Shown here: piece after piece, positions 35,690 through 45,755 of the stretch
How positions within the stretch are numbered: position 1 is the stretch's first letter
How the letters are laid out: each line of letters opens with the position of its first letter
DNA from: Isoetes taiwanensis
Taxonomy: Eukaryota; Streptophyta; Lycopodiopsida; Isoetales; Isoetaceae
Assembly (NCBI GenBank): GCA_021234155.1
Contig: JAJEKV010000052.1
Coordinates: 8,957,858-9,021,857 of the forward strand
Length of the DNA stretch: 64,000 nt
Direction of reading: 5' to 3'
Translations under genes and position numbers: made by a program
The notes under the pieces: model-generated
What the model saw: the letters and a program-made list of their open reading frames with translations, nothing else
Databases searched by the model: none
What the model was told of the DNA's origin: nothing

Positions 35690-36235
35690 TAGTCTTTGCC
35701 TTTCTTTTGAGTGTACCCCACAAGTCTGGCTTTAAATTTTTGACCCCCATCAACATTTGTTTTGATTTTATAAATTCACTTGCTGCCAATGGCAATTTTG
35801 TCTGCAGGGTGTGTGACAAGATCATATTTTTCTGTTGTTTTGAATGACTCCAATTCCTTCTCCATTCCTTTTAACCATTTCTCCTTGTATACAGACTCTA
35901 GTGCTTCCTCATAAGATATAGGAATTATTACATCATCTAGAATAGCTTGATGGGTGTATGCTCACTTGGTTCTTTTTCCTTTTTTTCTTCCATATCCCCT
36001 GGCTCCCTCAATTTCTTTATCGCTCTACGCACTTCTCATTCCATCCTAAATCAGAATCCTGTTTTGTTTCCCTTCTGTTTTGATTTTATGTCTGTCTTTG
36101 TACAAAACTTCCTCATAAAAAATTACATCCCTGTTATGACTATGGTCTTGTCCTTTGGAATGAATATCTTGTATCCCTTTGATTCATCATCATATCCCAC
36201 TAAATGCTACCCCATTCTACCAAGAGGTCATGTGA
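35690..36235 (-). mobile_element. Ty1/copia pol fragment (integrase end to start of reverse transcriptase)
   Basis: Minus-strand reading gives VGYDDESKGYKIF and RDVIFYEEV, the post-integrase linker typical of copia polyproteins. The reverse transcriptase start follows: ALESVYKEKWLKGMEKEL, IGSK and VYKIKTN, KFKARLVGYTQKKGKDYDET. The copia similarity stops at about 35.69 kb, just before the LINE sequence. The other side ends at 36.24 kb against the gypsy fragment. The piece is short, in near-continuous frame, and has no LTR nearby. Confidence 0.8.
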
Positions 36236-36239
36236 GAGT

Positions 36240-36490
36240 TCCAGACAAAAATAGGCCCTTCCTTGACAGGACTTCCCCCAGGTATAGGGTCCTTTGCACC
36301 AAGGGCAACTCTTCAAGATGCCTTGAGCGATGTTCCCAATATTGCCAAATACCTAGACAACAAGGCTGGGCTCCGCAGATACAAATATATGAATGTGGCA
36401 AGAGAAAGATATTCAAAGACAAACCCAAATAGGGGAACCCTCTATCCAGCCACTGAACATAGAGTCCCCTGCCTCCCCAACAAAAGATCA
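36240..36490 (+). pseudogene. gag-like segment of element B
   Basis: Contains VPNIAKYLDNKA followed by QTQIGEPSIQPL. Element C carries the counterparts DIPNIDKYLENKA and QTRIGEPSV on the minus strand at 56.67-56.47 kb, upstream of its reverse transcriptase. The family of this protein is not known to me; gag is inferred from position. Confidence 0.5.
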
Positions 36491-36494
36491 GCTG

Positions 36495-37005
36495 CTTTTG
36501 GAATGCGAAGGAGCGGAACCAGAAGAAGAAAAGAGTAGAGTACTTGGGACACGTAATTTCAGCAGAAAGGATTTCCACCGACCCTGCGAAGATTGAAGCG
36601 GCCAGCACCGAAGAACATCCATGAAGTGAGGAGCTTCCTCAGGCGCCTCATTGGGAAAAGAAGGCCCAAACAGCATTTGAGACATTGAAGGAAATGTTAA
36701 CGACTGCCCCAATCTTGACATTGCCAGATTCAGAGAAGGATAAGTTAGTGGCGACCGACGCTAGCAAGATTGCAACAGGAGCAGTCTTAATGCAGGAGGA
36801 GAGGGTTATAGCGTATGATTCAAGGAAAATGAACGACATCGAAACACGCTACCCAACCCATGACCAGGAGTTGCTAGTAATGGTGGGAGCATTGAGGATA
36901 TGGAGACACTATCTATTGGGAAGGAAGTTCCATTTAGATACAGACCACCAGAGTCTACAATATGTCTTCACCCAACCACATCTCAACTTGAAACAAAGGA
37001 GATAG
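36495..37005 (+). pseudogene. Reverse transcriptase end and RNase H of element B
   Basis: Starts with the RT connection motif YLGHVISAE near 36.54 kb. After a frame break, a 106-codon frame (36685-37005) holds the RNase H fold of Ty3/gypsy: VATDAS with the catalytic Asp, AYDSRKMN, TRYPTHDQELLVMVGALR with the catalytic Glu, and LDTDHQSLQYVF with another Asp. The frame then ends at a stop beginning 37003. Confidence 0.85.
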
Positions 37006-38345
37006 ATGGAGCTACTGGAAGAGTACGATTTTGACATCATGTACAAACCAAGCAAGCTCAATGTGGTTGCATACGCGCTCTTAAGGCACCCTTTGATGAC
37101 GAGAGTCCATTGCAATGCCATATCAACACTCACCAGTGAGCTTGGCATGAAGATAGAAGAAACCTTGCCAGTGGACCGAGACTTTAAGGAAGCATGGGCA
37201 AGCCTTTCCAAGGAGGCAAGAATAGACAAAGAGAGGGAGACCTTCAAGCATTATATGAAGGAAGGTAACCTATTATATCATAAGAACAAATTGTGCGTAT
37301 CAGAGTCGTCCAGGGTTAGGAAGTTGATACTACATGACACGCACAATAGCCGGCCACGCAAGTTTTATAAAAACCTACTTCAAGATAAGAAGTAGCCACA
37401 TCGGGTCTAACATGAAGAAGCAGAGAAATAAATACATTCGAACGCTGTACTATCTCAGCTTAATAAAGGCAAGTAACAACTTCAATCTTAGAGCCATTGC
37501 CGCCAAGCCAAATGAGAGGTAATTAGGCATGGACTTCATAATGTATTCTAGAACATAAGGGGCAAGGATGTCTTAATGGTCGAAATTTTAAGACAAGATG
37601 GCACATTTCGTAGCTTACGCAGGACTTCACGAACACGCCATCGCGATAATCATTGTTATCTACAAGGATTTTCCGACTCCATGGATACGAAGAGATAATC
37701 CCCGGAGCAGGGATTCGTTCGTGACGATTTTGGCAAGATCTCTTCATCACTCTTCGTATCGCATCGAGCACCATATCATTCTCAATGTATGGGCGACAGA
37801 GCGCATTTAACCTAATATTTGAAGACATGTTGACAAACTATGATCGAACAAGCAATTGAACCGGACGACTATATCCACTTAATGGTTTGCACACACAGTA
37901 CCAAGTGAATCATCTTAGTACCGCTCATGATCAACTACAGCTACCAATGCTGACCCGCATTATCGGTACAATCATCAGTCCAAGGTAGAAGTATTCCACA
38001 GATGCTAAATGGACATGCAACAGCTTGGCAGGAGGAGGTATCGAAGGATATCTTCCAAAGAAAGAAGAAGCCGCCAGTAATATTACAGCGTATACATAGA
38101 ACAAAGAAGAGAGTTCCGTAGGGACAAAGTTTACGCGACTACAAACAAGCCAAGTTCCGTGATCGACAATTGGTAAGAAACTCTGTCTAAGATGGCCAAT
38201 CATTCAGATAACCAAAAGGGTAGGGTAACCAACTTCTACAAAGAATCTGCCATTACCCTGAAGATCCATAGAGCTTTTTCAGTGTAAGTCTCCTCTGAAG
38301 AGGCACACTCCTAATGCAGGAGGAAGTATTGAGACACCCGTGAGT
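37006..38345 (+). pseudogene. Integrase region of element B
   Basis: Begins with the RNase H tail (EYDFDIMYKPSKLN), then a helical linker and the start of the zinc-binding region (LHDTHNSRP at about 37.33 kb). Later parts are in broken frames: KPNERxxGMDF near 37.5 kb and the GDKVY-like module near 38.1 kb. No intact DDE core remains. Confidence 0.7.
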
Positions 38346-38419
38346 TAATTTAAAATGACACAATTTGAGATTGTTCTGAAGGTTCTTCTTGACAGATCTT
38401 ATAAGTAAACAAAAAGATC

Positions 38420-38530
38420 TCAACTTCTTCAATACTTAGTGAAATGGACCCACTTACCTATGGAAGACGCTACGTGGGTACTACAATCAGATCTGGAGAA
38501 GAAGTACCCCCAACTTATGGAGTGTTCTGG
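38420..38530 (+). pseudogene. Chromodomain of element B
   Basis: Reads YLVKWTHLPMEDATWV followed by LEKKYPQL. The same motif in element C reads YLVKWAALAMEDTTWV. Chromodomains in these elements are thought to steer integration to marked chromatin. The aromatic and Trp positions are kept. Confidence 0.8.
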
Positions 38531-39194
38531 CCCATCACCACCAAGAATGGCTAACTTAAACCGATAGTAATTAGAAGGTAATTAAAAGTCTACTTCACGC
38601 CACGTAAGCAGGCAAATTGAGATAAGAGGTCATATAGGACGCGCATTACAGAAAACACCTCTAGTCTTGCCCACTACGGGGAGGACGCCATCCTCCACGC
38701 CAAGGGCGACGAAAGGTGTAGGCATTAGCCATCATCCTAGGCATTATAGGGTGCTGTCTCCATGGCTACGATGGAAGAAGCATCCTCTTCCTATGTCAAA
38801 AGATTAGTCTTGTATTAATGTAGTTAAATTAATCGTAATTAAATGGATGGTTCCCTAATAACCATCTTTATAATAAAAAAATGTGTACTAACGTAGTGTT
38901 GGACCTGCAGGCCAATAAAAGGATCCAAATGGTAGGAGGATTGCGCTACGAAGACTTACAACACATATTTTGTCATAATGTATTGCAAGGAGACGAAACG
39001 AACATTTAAATTATAAATTTTAAATGTTTTATAAATATTAAGTGTGAAAATCATAAAGTTTTGTGAACATTAAATGTTATTTTAAGTAAGGGTTGGGAAA
39101 ATAAGTTATGAAATAAAGGATGCGATCGTAATAATTAACTTAAATATTACCTTGAGATAATTGTAAGAATTGCATATATGGAATGTGATGTAGG

Positions 39195-39470
39195 GATCAT
39201 GCAGGTGTCCAAGGTGGGAGACTCGTGATGCTGCGGACAACATCAATTCAAGGTGGAGAAATTGTGGCGTTCTAATACGGTGCAAATATATATATTATAC
39301 TGCCACTTCACTCGTACATGTCGCCATGCAGAGATCATGCAGGTATCCAAGGTGGGGAGACTCGTGATGCTGCGGACAGAATCAATTCAAGGTGGGGAGA
39401 TTGTGACGTTTCAACATAATATATGGTACGAATATGTATATTATATCGCGATGTAATTCGCATACGTCAC
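39195..39470 (+). repeat. Tandem duplication of polypurine tract and LTR start, element B
   Basis: Two units offset by 138 bases (39195 and 39333), each running GATCATGCAGG, GACTCGTGATGCTGCGGACA, ATCAATTCAAGGTGG(G)GAGA, then TTGTGRCGTT. Both carry the polypurine tract and the first bases of the LTR. The second unit leads into the full LTR. Confidence 0.85.
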
Positions 39471-41119
39471 TTTACCACATGTACTTCGAGATCGAAGGCA
39501 CCCTAGGCACCTTTCATGTTGCACATGTCTTTTAAATGTGCATTTAACCCCTTTTGCCACATGGCAAAACTCCACATGACCTTTTAGCCCTAACCCTAAA
39601 AGGGTCATGTAAAATGAACCAAAGGAAAACCCTAAACCTTTTTCCTTTTCGCATTCCAGCTTCCTAGAGCCATTCCAACAATTGCTAGCCATTTCATTGT
39701 CGACATCAAGCTCATGCTGTAACAATCGTGATCTCCCTAATTCACCACCTTCGACCCGAATAGAAGCATGGGCGCTTTTCGAGGAGCTGGAGCAAGCCAA
39801 GGATAAGGTAACCTAACATGGCCTTTCCTACAGGAATGCCGACGGTGAACCCCGTGCGCTTGACCATATCTCCCTCTCTAGTGGCAAAGATCGCCACTAA
39901 ATATAACAACCCTATATTGTTTCTGTTTTCGACTAAGCCGTCTTTCGCATCACAAAGAAATTCAACCTGCCCTCAAACCTTAAATCCCGCTCAAATAGCA
40001 CTTCGAAAGCAGTAACGCCGACTTCAACCCGCAATAAGTTGATTAGCATGTTAGATTAGCTTTAGAGGCCTTATAGATTCCGGAGATCACAAGCTCCTAA
40101 CAAAGGAACCTAACCAATCTACATTTAGGTAGATAGATTAGATTATTCTATATTTCAAATTTATATGGATGATGATGTTCTATTCTATGTGCACTTCTCG
40201 CGGTAATCGGGAAGGGGGGTAGAGACCTCGAAGCCTTAGTAGATGATGCACTCAGATAGCCTCATTAATTCCCACCAATGTGCCCTCGGCCCCATAAGAG
40301 TCCGCTACCGTGGGTGGTGGGGGCTAGATCGACGCCATGAGGACATGTCCCATTACGATTGATCCTTCCTCGTATGTAAAGCCTACCGGGATCTTAACAG
40401 ATAGGCCCGATGGTTTGCCAACATTTTGGGCAAGGCATGGGCTCGACACCCTAAGTAATGTGTCACATCTAATGAGGTTCAAGTCAGACCTAACAAAGGC
40501 TCTCGTCAGCTGTGATGGGCATGCGGCTCGAGGAGTGATTTCTCCTGCCTCATCGGACCGGGAGATGCAACCCGTGAGTAGCCCCCTGGCTATGCACCGG
40601 CAGTTGCGGTTAGTCCCAAGACCACGCCTCTATTCTCGCAGCGGGCAGCTACGGTTAAGTCCCAAGACTTATCACCATTCCCAAAGTATGTACAGGAGGC
40701 GGATGGAGGGACTACCCAACGCCATGTTCCCATGCCACTCATCCAATTCGCTATGACCTTGGGCTCGCGATTGTCTTCTAGGAGATCCAAACCACAAATG
40801 ATCTCCCATGAGTCCAGCCTTGGGTAGGATTTCTATGTTGATGCTACCGATGTTTTTACGTGATGTTACATTATGGTGAGCCACCCTTCACGATGGAACT
40901 ATGTGTATTTGATGTTATGTGCTCATGTACGCTTCCGCAGCTAGGACGATCTCGAGGGAGATGGGATGAATGACACATCCATTCTTCTCCATCGATTCCT
41001 TATCAGAAAGCAAGGTTCGGTGCTAGATGGACGGTCTTTGTTGGCATGCGCGTTGACATAGGGATGAACTTCGGGTTCTTATACGACGGGAGCATCGTAT
41101 ACGAGCAGGGGATATCACA
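39402..41119 (+). repeat. 3' LTR of element B
   Basis: Starts TGTGACGTT after the polypurine tract and ends GGGATATCACA, giving TGTGA/TCACA inverted ends. About 1.72 kb. Related along its length to the minus-strand LTR of element C (50502-51991) and more distantly to the element A LTRs. Shared words are GGCAAGGCATGGGCTCGACA, GGAGATGCAACCC and GGCGGATGGAG. Confidence 0.85.
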
Positions 41120-41129
41120 ACTTTGGGGC

Positions 41130-41270
41130 GGGGGTTTTTAACCCAGGCAACAATATGCCTGCTACACTTTTGTATTGGGTCCCATAGGCCGATTGGCCTC
41201 CGTGGATGATAAAAATCATTTAATTCAATTCAATTCAATTCGATTCAATTCAATTTAATAAAAAGTTTAG
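41130..41270 (+). mobile_element. LINE-like 3' end with AATTC pentanucleotide tail
   Basis: The sequence GGCCGATTGGCCTCCGTGGA is followed by TGATAAAAATC and an ATTCA-type pentanucleotide run at about 41222-41262. Its layout resembles the 3' end of the minus-strand LINE at 32.12-32.20 kb (GGCCTCACGGCTTTGGCG then ATTCT repeats). Only the tail is present. Confidence 0.4.
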
Positions 41271-42480
41271 GAAAGAAAATGGATGTAATGGGCCCAAAGC
41301 GTAGGAATATTAAAGAAATACTTAATAATTATGGAATCTAATACACCATCCCTCAAAAATACCCTTGCATTTATGAAATATGGCTAATTATGAGCATTCC
41401 AGATGGCTAAATTTAAAGAAAATTGTAGAAGTCTAGAGATTATTGCAAAGCTAGGTTGCGTTTGCCAAATTAGTTTTAGAAGAGGTTCTGGCTTTTAAGG
41501 GTGACATGCTTGTTTCCGATGTGTTCTATACACCGGTGCTATATGCCAAGCTCTTATAGTAAGCAACTGCACATGGATAGTTGCCTAAGTGAAAAATTGA
41601 AACCATGCAACAATTCAACGGAAACATATAAACATGCATATAAGGGATAGAGTACTTAGCTCAGAGTGCACGCTACTGAAAGAAGATGTTGACACTATTG
41701 CAGCTCAAGTCTTCCCTAAAGACAAGAAATGTTGGCCAGTCAAATGCAAAAGCTAGGTTCCACATCCATTTGCCCCTCTCACAAGTCATGTGAGAATATG
41801 ATCTATAATATCTCTTAGGAGGTAAGACCCTAGGCTTGGAGACTACAATGCTCACATCCGAGCCCATTACACTGCCTCAATAAATCTAAGGTATTATCTA
41901 TAGCTTGAGAGTCCTCATGGAAGTCTTGCTAGATGGTACATATAGTCATAGGTATCTTCTTCCAAGATACAAATCAATAGCCACGTGATGACTCATAGCA
42001 CAGTCAATCGCAACCTTTCAAGACTATGCCTGTTTGTCGATTCCATAAGGATCATCATCAGGTATAGTTAGGTACAATTTTGATGTCACCCCATCATAGC
42101 TAAGATCCCTCATACTTGCTGGAACTAGCAATGCCGTAGTGTTCAAATACATCCAGACTATAGATGGGCTTGATTGGGAGCCGAAAAGTGTTCAAAGCCT
42201 CTACACTAGAAGCATACTCCTCAAATGCATCTATTAATCTTAGGGGAGGGATTTACTACCCTAGAAAAATAACCTTTCAATATGCACGCATGATGAACTA
42301 AGCATAATACATTGCATGCATCGAATTCCTTGTACGTTGGGCTATCCATGGAAGTTTCTTTTGCATGGCAATACCACGAAGTTACTTGGTATCCCTATTA
42401 GTATCCACATCCCTCAGAAGAATCACTGTAGCTAAATGTGTTCTCAGTAATACTCATGTTTACATGGTGTCTGCTCTATT
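41271..42480. other. Intergenic, no gene recognised
   Basis: No domain or exon chain seen on either strand. Confidence 0.4.
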
Positions 42481-43185
42481 AGCTCCTCCGTGTAAGATGG
42501 AGGAGGTTGTCGTATCGTCAGGATTTTTATTTTGAATGGAAATGAGGTAGGAGCTGTTTGAGCGAAGTGCATCAAACTTAAGGCAGCTGGTGGTCTTGGA
42601 ATGTTGGATTTTCATCTACAAAGTAAGGTGATGACATCGAAGTTTATTTGGAGGATACTCATAGGTAAGGATGATTCTCCTAGACTGAGATTGTTGATGC
42701 AATCGATTCAGCATTTTCTTCCATTTCATAAGGCCATCATTAAGCCCCGCCTTCCTTGGGCTTTGCTTTATCATATACATCACATATCCTAATGTTTCTC
42801 CCTTTCTAAAGGGGTTGCTTGCTGCTTGGGACACTGTCAGGTCTCTTTTTCAATCATGAGGCTTGTCTTCAGCTCCATGCTGGTGGATTGCAGGATACTC
42901 CAGAGAATGCCTCTAAGTGGTGTTGTTCATCCAAAGACACAAGGACGATGGATAGCAGCTTGTATAAGCACATTGCAGCTTGGTATGAGTCTGATCATCT
43001 CATGTCATGGGAAGCATTTAGAACAAAATTCTTGTTGTATAGATGGGATAGAGTAATTTGGACTCGTATTGCTGCATTGTTGCCGCAGCATTTCGGCCCT
43101 AGCTATATCACATGGGTTAAATACTTGGCATTTTCATGCCACGTAGACAAATGCCTTGGGCCCTTGGTAACAAACACACAGAAAA
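42481..43185 (+). mobile_element. LINE ORF2 remnant (region after reverse transcriptase)
   Basis: Around 42.58 kb the plus strand reads AAGGLGMLDFH, the GGLG motif that follows the reverse transcriptase of plant L1 elements, then a KFIWRIL block. A shifted frame from 42.82 kb reads a Trp-rich helical region (WEAFRTKFLLYRWD) up to a stop at about 43.19 kb. The zinc-binding motif is missing, so the fragment is truncated at its 3' side, right before the complex I gene. Plant L1 type is likely. Confidence 0.65.
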
Positions 43186-43202
43186 AATACTAGGTCTGAG
43201 CG

Positions 43203-43526
43203 ATGGAGAGGGGTTGGGCTGCCGGAGGAGCTCTGAGGAGGGCGTTAGCGAGGCGAGTATTACGTGGAGGACATGGAGATGGTGGAAAGAGCTGGTGGGC
43301 GCCAGGAGATCGGGATCCAACTGGAGTTCTTTTCAACGAAACACCCCCTCCCCCTGGTTACAAGAGACAGTGGGAGGATTGGGAGCTGCCCTACTATGTT
43401 ACTGGAGTTCTGGCAACCATCATTTTAACAGTTGGGTTAAGCTCCAAACCTGATACTCGTCTCGATACATGGGCACGCAAGCAGGCTTTGCAGAGGCTGC
43501 AAGAACAAGGACTTCTAGACGATTGA
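43203..43526 (+). CDS. Mitochondrial complex I subunit, ESSS (NDUFB11)-like, 107 aa
   Basis: An uninterrupted 107-codon frame. The N-terminus is rich in Arg, Gly and Ala without acidic residues until Asp (RRALARRVLRGG), as in a mitochondrial targeting or matrix-facing end. Then come DPTGVLFNETPPPPG and WEDWELPYYVTG, one membrane helix (TGVLATIILTVGL) and the polar tail KPDTRLDTWARKQALQRL. This layout matches the small single-pass plant ESSS subunits of NADH dehydrogenase (complex I membrane arm), which are of similar length. The start is the first in-frame ATG, a few bases after an upstream stop. No intron is needed. A LINE remnant ends about 20 bp upstream, so the promoter may lie inside it. 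This is the best-preserved gene in the window. The assignment is from motif memory, not alignment. Confidence 0.75.
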   Translation: MERGWAAGGALRRALARRVLRGGHGDGGKSWWAPGDRDPTGVLFNETPPPPGYKRQWEDWELPYYVTGVLATIILTVGLSSKPDTRLDTWARKQALQRLQEQGLLDD

Positions 43527-45350
43527 ATGAGACAATATTCTCTTCAGGTTTGTTTTCAGCTGTAATTTTCAAGAGCAATTACTCTTAAATTCGGCCACCA
43601 ATAGGTGCATATATTTCCAACTATTAATAAGGATGGTTTTAATGATTCGTTGAGTACTGCATTATGCAAGCTTCTTTTCGTGTAAACTGCCTTCAGCATT
43701 GTACTTTATAGGTATATTTGCTTGAGTTCAGAATGAGCAAACAATATTTCATGGAAATGGTATAAGGATGCCATCTCAGAGATGGCGCTTTCTTCCAGAG
43801 GCGAAGAAAGTAACAGGATGGATTAATACTTTATTCACCATAAAGCAAATCTTGTATGCTTGGCATGGCCTTTCACAATTGATTCATTTGGACATCTGTC
43901 CATCTTCCTCAAATTCAGAAACCAGCCCATTAACCCTCGGGTGTGGGATTTTGTAGCCATGGCTGCCATTGCCTCATTTGTAAGTGGACCCATTTATTGT
44001 CGTAAAAACTTGCTATCCAGTTTTAAAAAATACATAAATTTGAATCCGGAATGAGTTGATGGGTGTAAGATCCTAAAGTTAAGCTCATTACCATCTGAAG
44101 CAGAATCCAACTCTGCCTGTTGTCTCCGCATTTGCGATAAGTAAATCTATTTACATTTTAAACTAAACCACCAGCTTCTCCAAGTCTATCTATAGTCAAG
44201 GCTGATACGATGCTATCTATCTTATGAGGACATTTGGCCCATCATCACAGAAGTTTGGCATGCTATTATCCTTGGTGCCTTTTGTGTTAAGACATTATGA
44301 GACCATTTACTTTCACTAGATGCACGCCTGACTCGGTAGGAAAATAGGCATGTATTAGGAACCAATAAATAGTTTATCATCTGGCATCTGGATATCAATG
44401 TGGAAAGCAGCTCCTAAATTCAGATATTGTAATAATGGCTTTTGTTGGCTGCTGGACAATCTCAAGCTCAATATAATTCAGTCAAAGAGTAATCATAAGT
44501 TTTAGAACTTTCTAATGAGGATGGCTGAAAGAAAAACATATTTGTTTCATGCAAGGTAGGGGACATGGTTGTTTGCCAATGCGTGAAATTTATGCCATTT
44601 CTGTTGAATGCAAGTAATGTGAATTTCCATACTTATGTGCTGCAGAAGGCCTGTGTCAGTCAAGGCCTCGTCGACAAGCATAGAAGATCTACTAGGTTCA
44701 TTTTATTAGGCTAATTGTCTGCCTAGTCATTTGGACAAGCACTTTGTTCTAACGTTAATTGGATCAATGGTAATAGCTTTTCAAATAAAGTATGGGTTTT
44801 TGCCAGTTTCGGTGTTCTAGTTTTCCCGTGCAATTTTCTACAAATTTTAGCCTATTGGCATTCATTTTTTGGTAAGCAATAATTTTCCAATATTTATAAC
44901 ATCGAAGGATTAGCCAATTTGCTTAGCTTTTATGCAGACCTCTTGCTGCACGTTACTATTAAGTAGCATGGTTTGGCTGCAGCAAATGTGTGAATTAACA
45001 GCTGATTTCTCTCTGTACTGAGACTTTTGGAGAGGCATAAAGTAGAAGGTATTATTGTATAAATATTCTTCAGGGAAAAGGTATAACAATCCTCCTTAAA
45101 TGAGCATAATAAAAAGGTGCTACAGCATTGAGCGTTGAGGTGTATCCCATGGGCGAAACAACTACTCCTCGAAACAAACATAAAGGAATAGATGGCGATA
45201 TTTCTTATGATTACGGCCCATTTTATATCCAGCAATAGTCCTCTTGATGGTCACTTGATTTCTAACATCAGGGCCGAGGGATTTCTTGGATGTTTCAGCT
45301 TTAACAATCAAGGAGGAGCGCCGAAATATCGTCATCTATCCTTTATGTAA
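43527..45350. other. 3' flank of the complex I gene, no further gene recognised
   Basis: Holds a plus-strand frame at 43860-44054 with a hydrophobic patch (VAMAAIASFVSGPIY) but no family match, and other shorter frames. The first few hundred bases probably include the 3' untranslated region. Confidence 0.4.
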
Positions 45351-45430
45351 GGTAAAGGCCAAGAGCACATTTTGCTTGGTGGGCAAGCCAAGCCCTTACC
45401 AGGCGAAATGGCCTGCTCTTGGCCTTTACC
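45351..45430. repeat. 80-bp long-arm hairpin element
   Basis: GGTAAAGGCCAAGAGCA at the left end and its exact complement TGCTCTTGGCCTTTACC at the right end. Inner arms also pair with few mismatches (GCTTGGTGGGC with GCCCTTACCAGGC). The loop is near 45388. The whole unit can fold into one stem, like a very short foldback MITE or a small-RNA hairpin. Confidence 0.75.
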
Positions 45431-45438
45431 TATTACAA

Positions 45439-45480
45439 GAAATTTATCGCGGCGGCCAAGGCTGCCGCAAAAACATTTCT
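45439..45480. repeat. GCGGCGGCC hairpin
   Basis: Arm GAAATTTATCGCGGCGGCC, loop AA, arm GGCTGCCGCAAAAACATTTC. It starts eight bases after the 80-bp hairpin and is related to hairpins at 17383-17426 and 48003-48042. Confidence 0.75.
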
Positions 45481-45645
45481 TTAGTTCCAAACATGTGAAG
45501 TTGAACCCACTATTGTAATGACAGTGTTGTTTAGTAATGATGAATTTGTGTCACGCCAAATAGATGTGAGGTTTTAACTCGCAATTCCACCTTAAAGTGA
45601 CGCATAATAAAGGGTACATTTTTCTACTCCCCAAGTTGTAACTAT

Positions 45646-45755
45646 TATAGTGGGTTTGTTTGGATGTTCGATATGTTGTCAAGGTCCTCCAAACTCCATA
45701 TATAGTGGGTTTGTTTGGATGTTCGATATGTTGTCAAGGTCCTCTAAACTCCATA
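45646..45755. repeat. 55-bp tandem duplication
   Basis: Two adjoining 55-base units (45646-45700 and 45701-45755) starting TATAGTGGGTTTGTTTGGAT, with a single C/T difference. This is a young duplication. Confidence 0.9.

Larger units (their letters stand above)
36240..41119 (+). mobile_element. Ty3/gypsy chromovirus B, 5'-deleted, with 3' LTR
   Basis: Domain order on the plus strand: a gag-like segment (36.30-36.47 kb, motif VPNIAKYLDNKA), then abruptly the end of the reverse transcriptase (KRVEYLGHVISAE). RNase H follows (ILTLPDSEKDKLVATDAS, RYPTHDQELL, LDTDHQS), then integrase with degraded frames, and a chromodomain near 38.42-38.53 kb. After that come an untranslated region and the LTR at 39402-41119. 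A chromodomain after integrase defines the chromovirus branch. The 5' LTR, protease and most of the reverse transcriptase are missing. Confidence 0.85.

Noticed and set aside
32395-35692. Plus-strand frames of 90-140 codons, Ser/Pro/Leu-rich
   Set aside because: They are antisense to the LINE and copia coding remnants on the minus strand.
36228-36608. 126-codon minus-strand frame with membrane-like segments
   Set aside because: It is antisense to the gag and reverse transcriptase remnant of element B, which has a homologue in element C.
44930-45235. 101-codon minus-strand frame, Cys- and Ser-rich
   Set aside because: No domain, no splice context and no homologue in the window.
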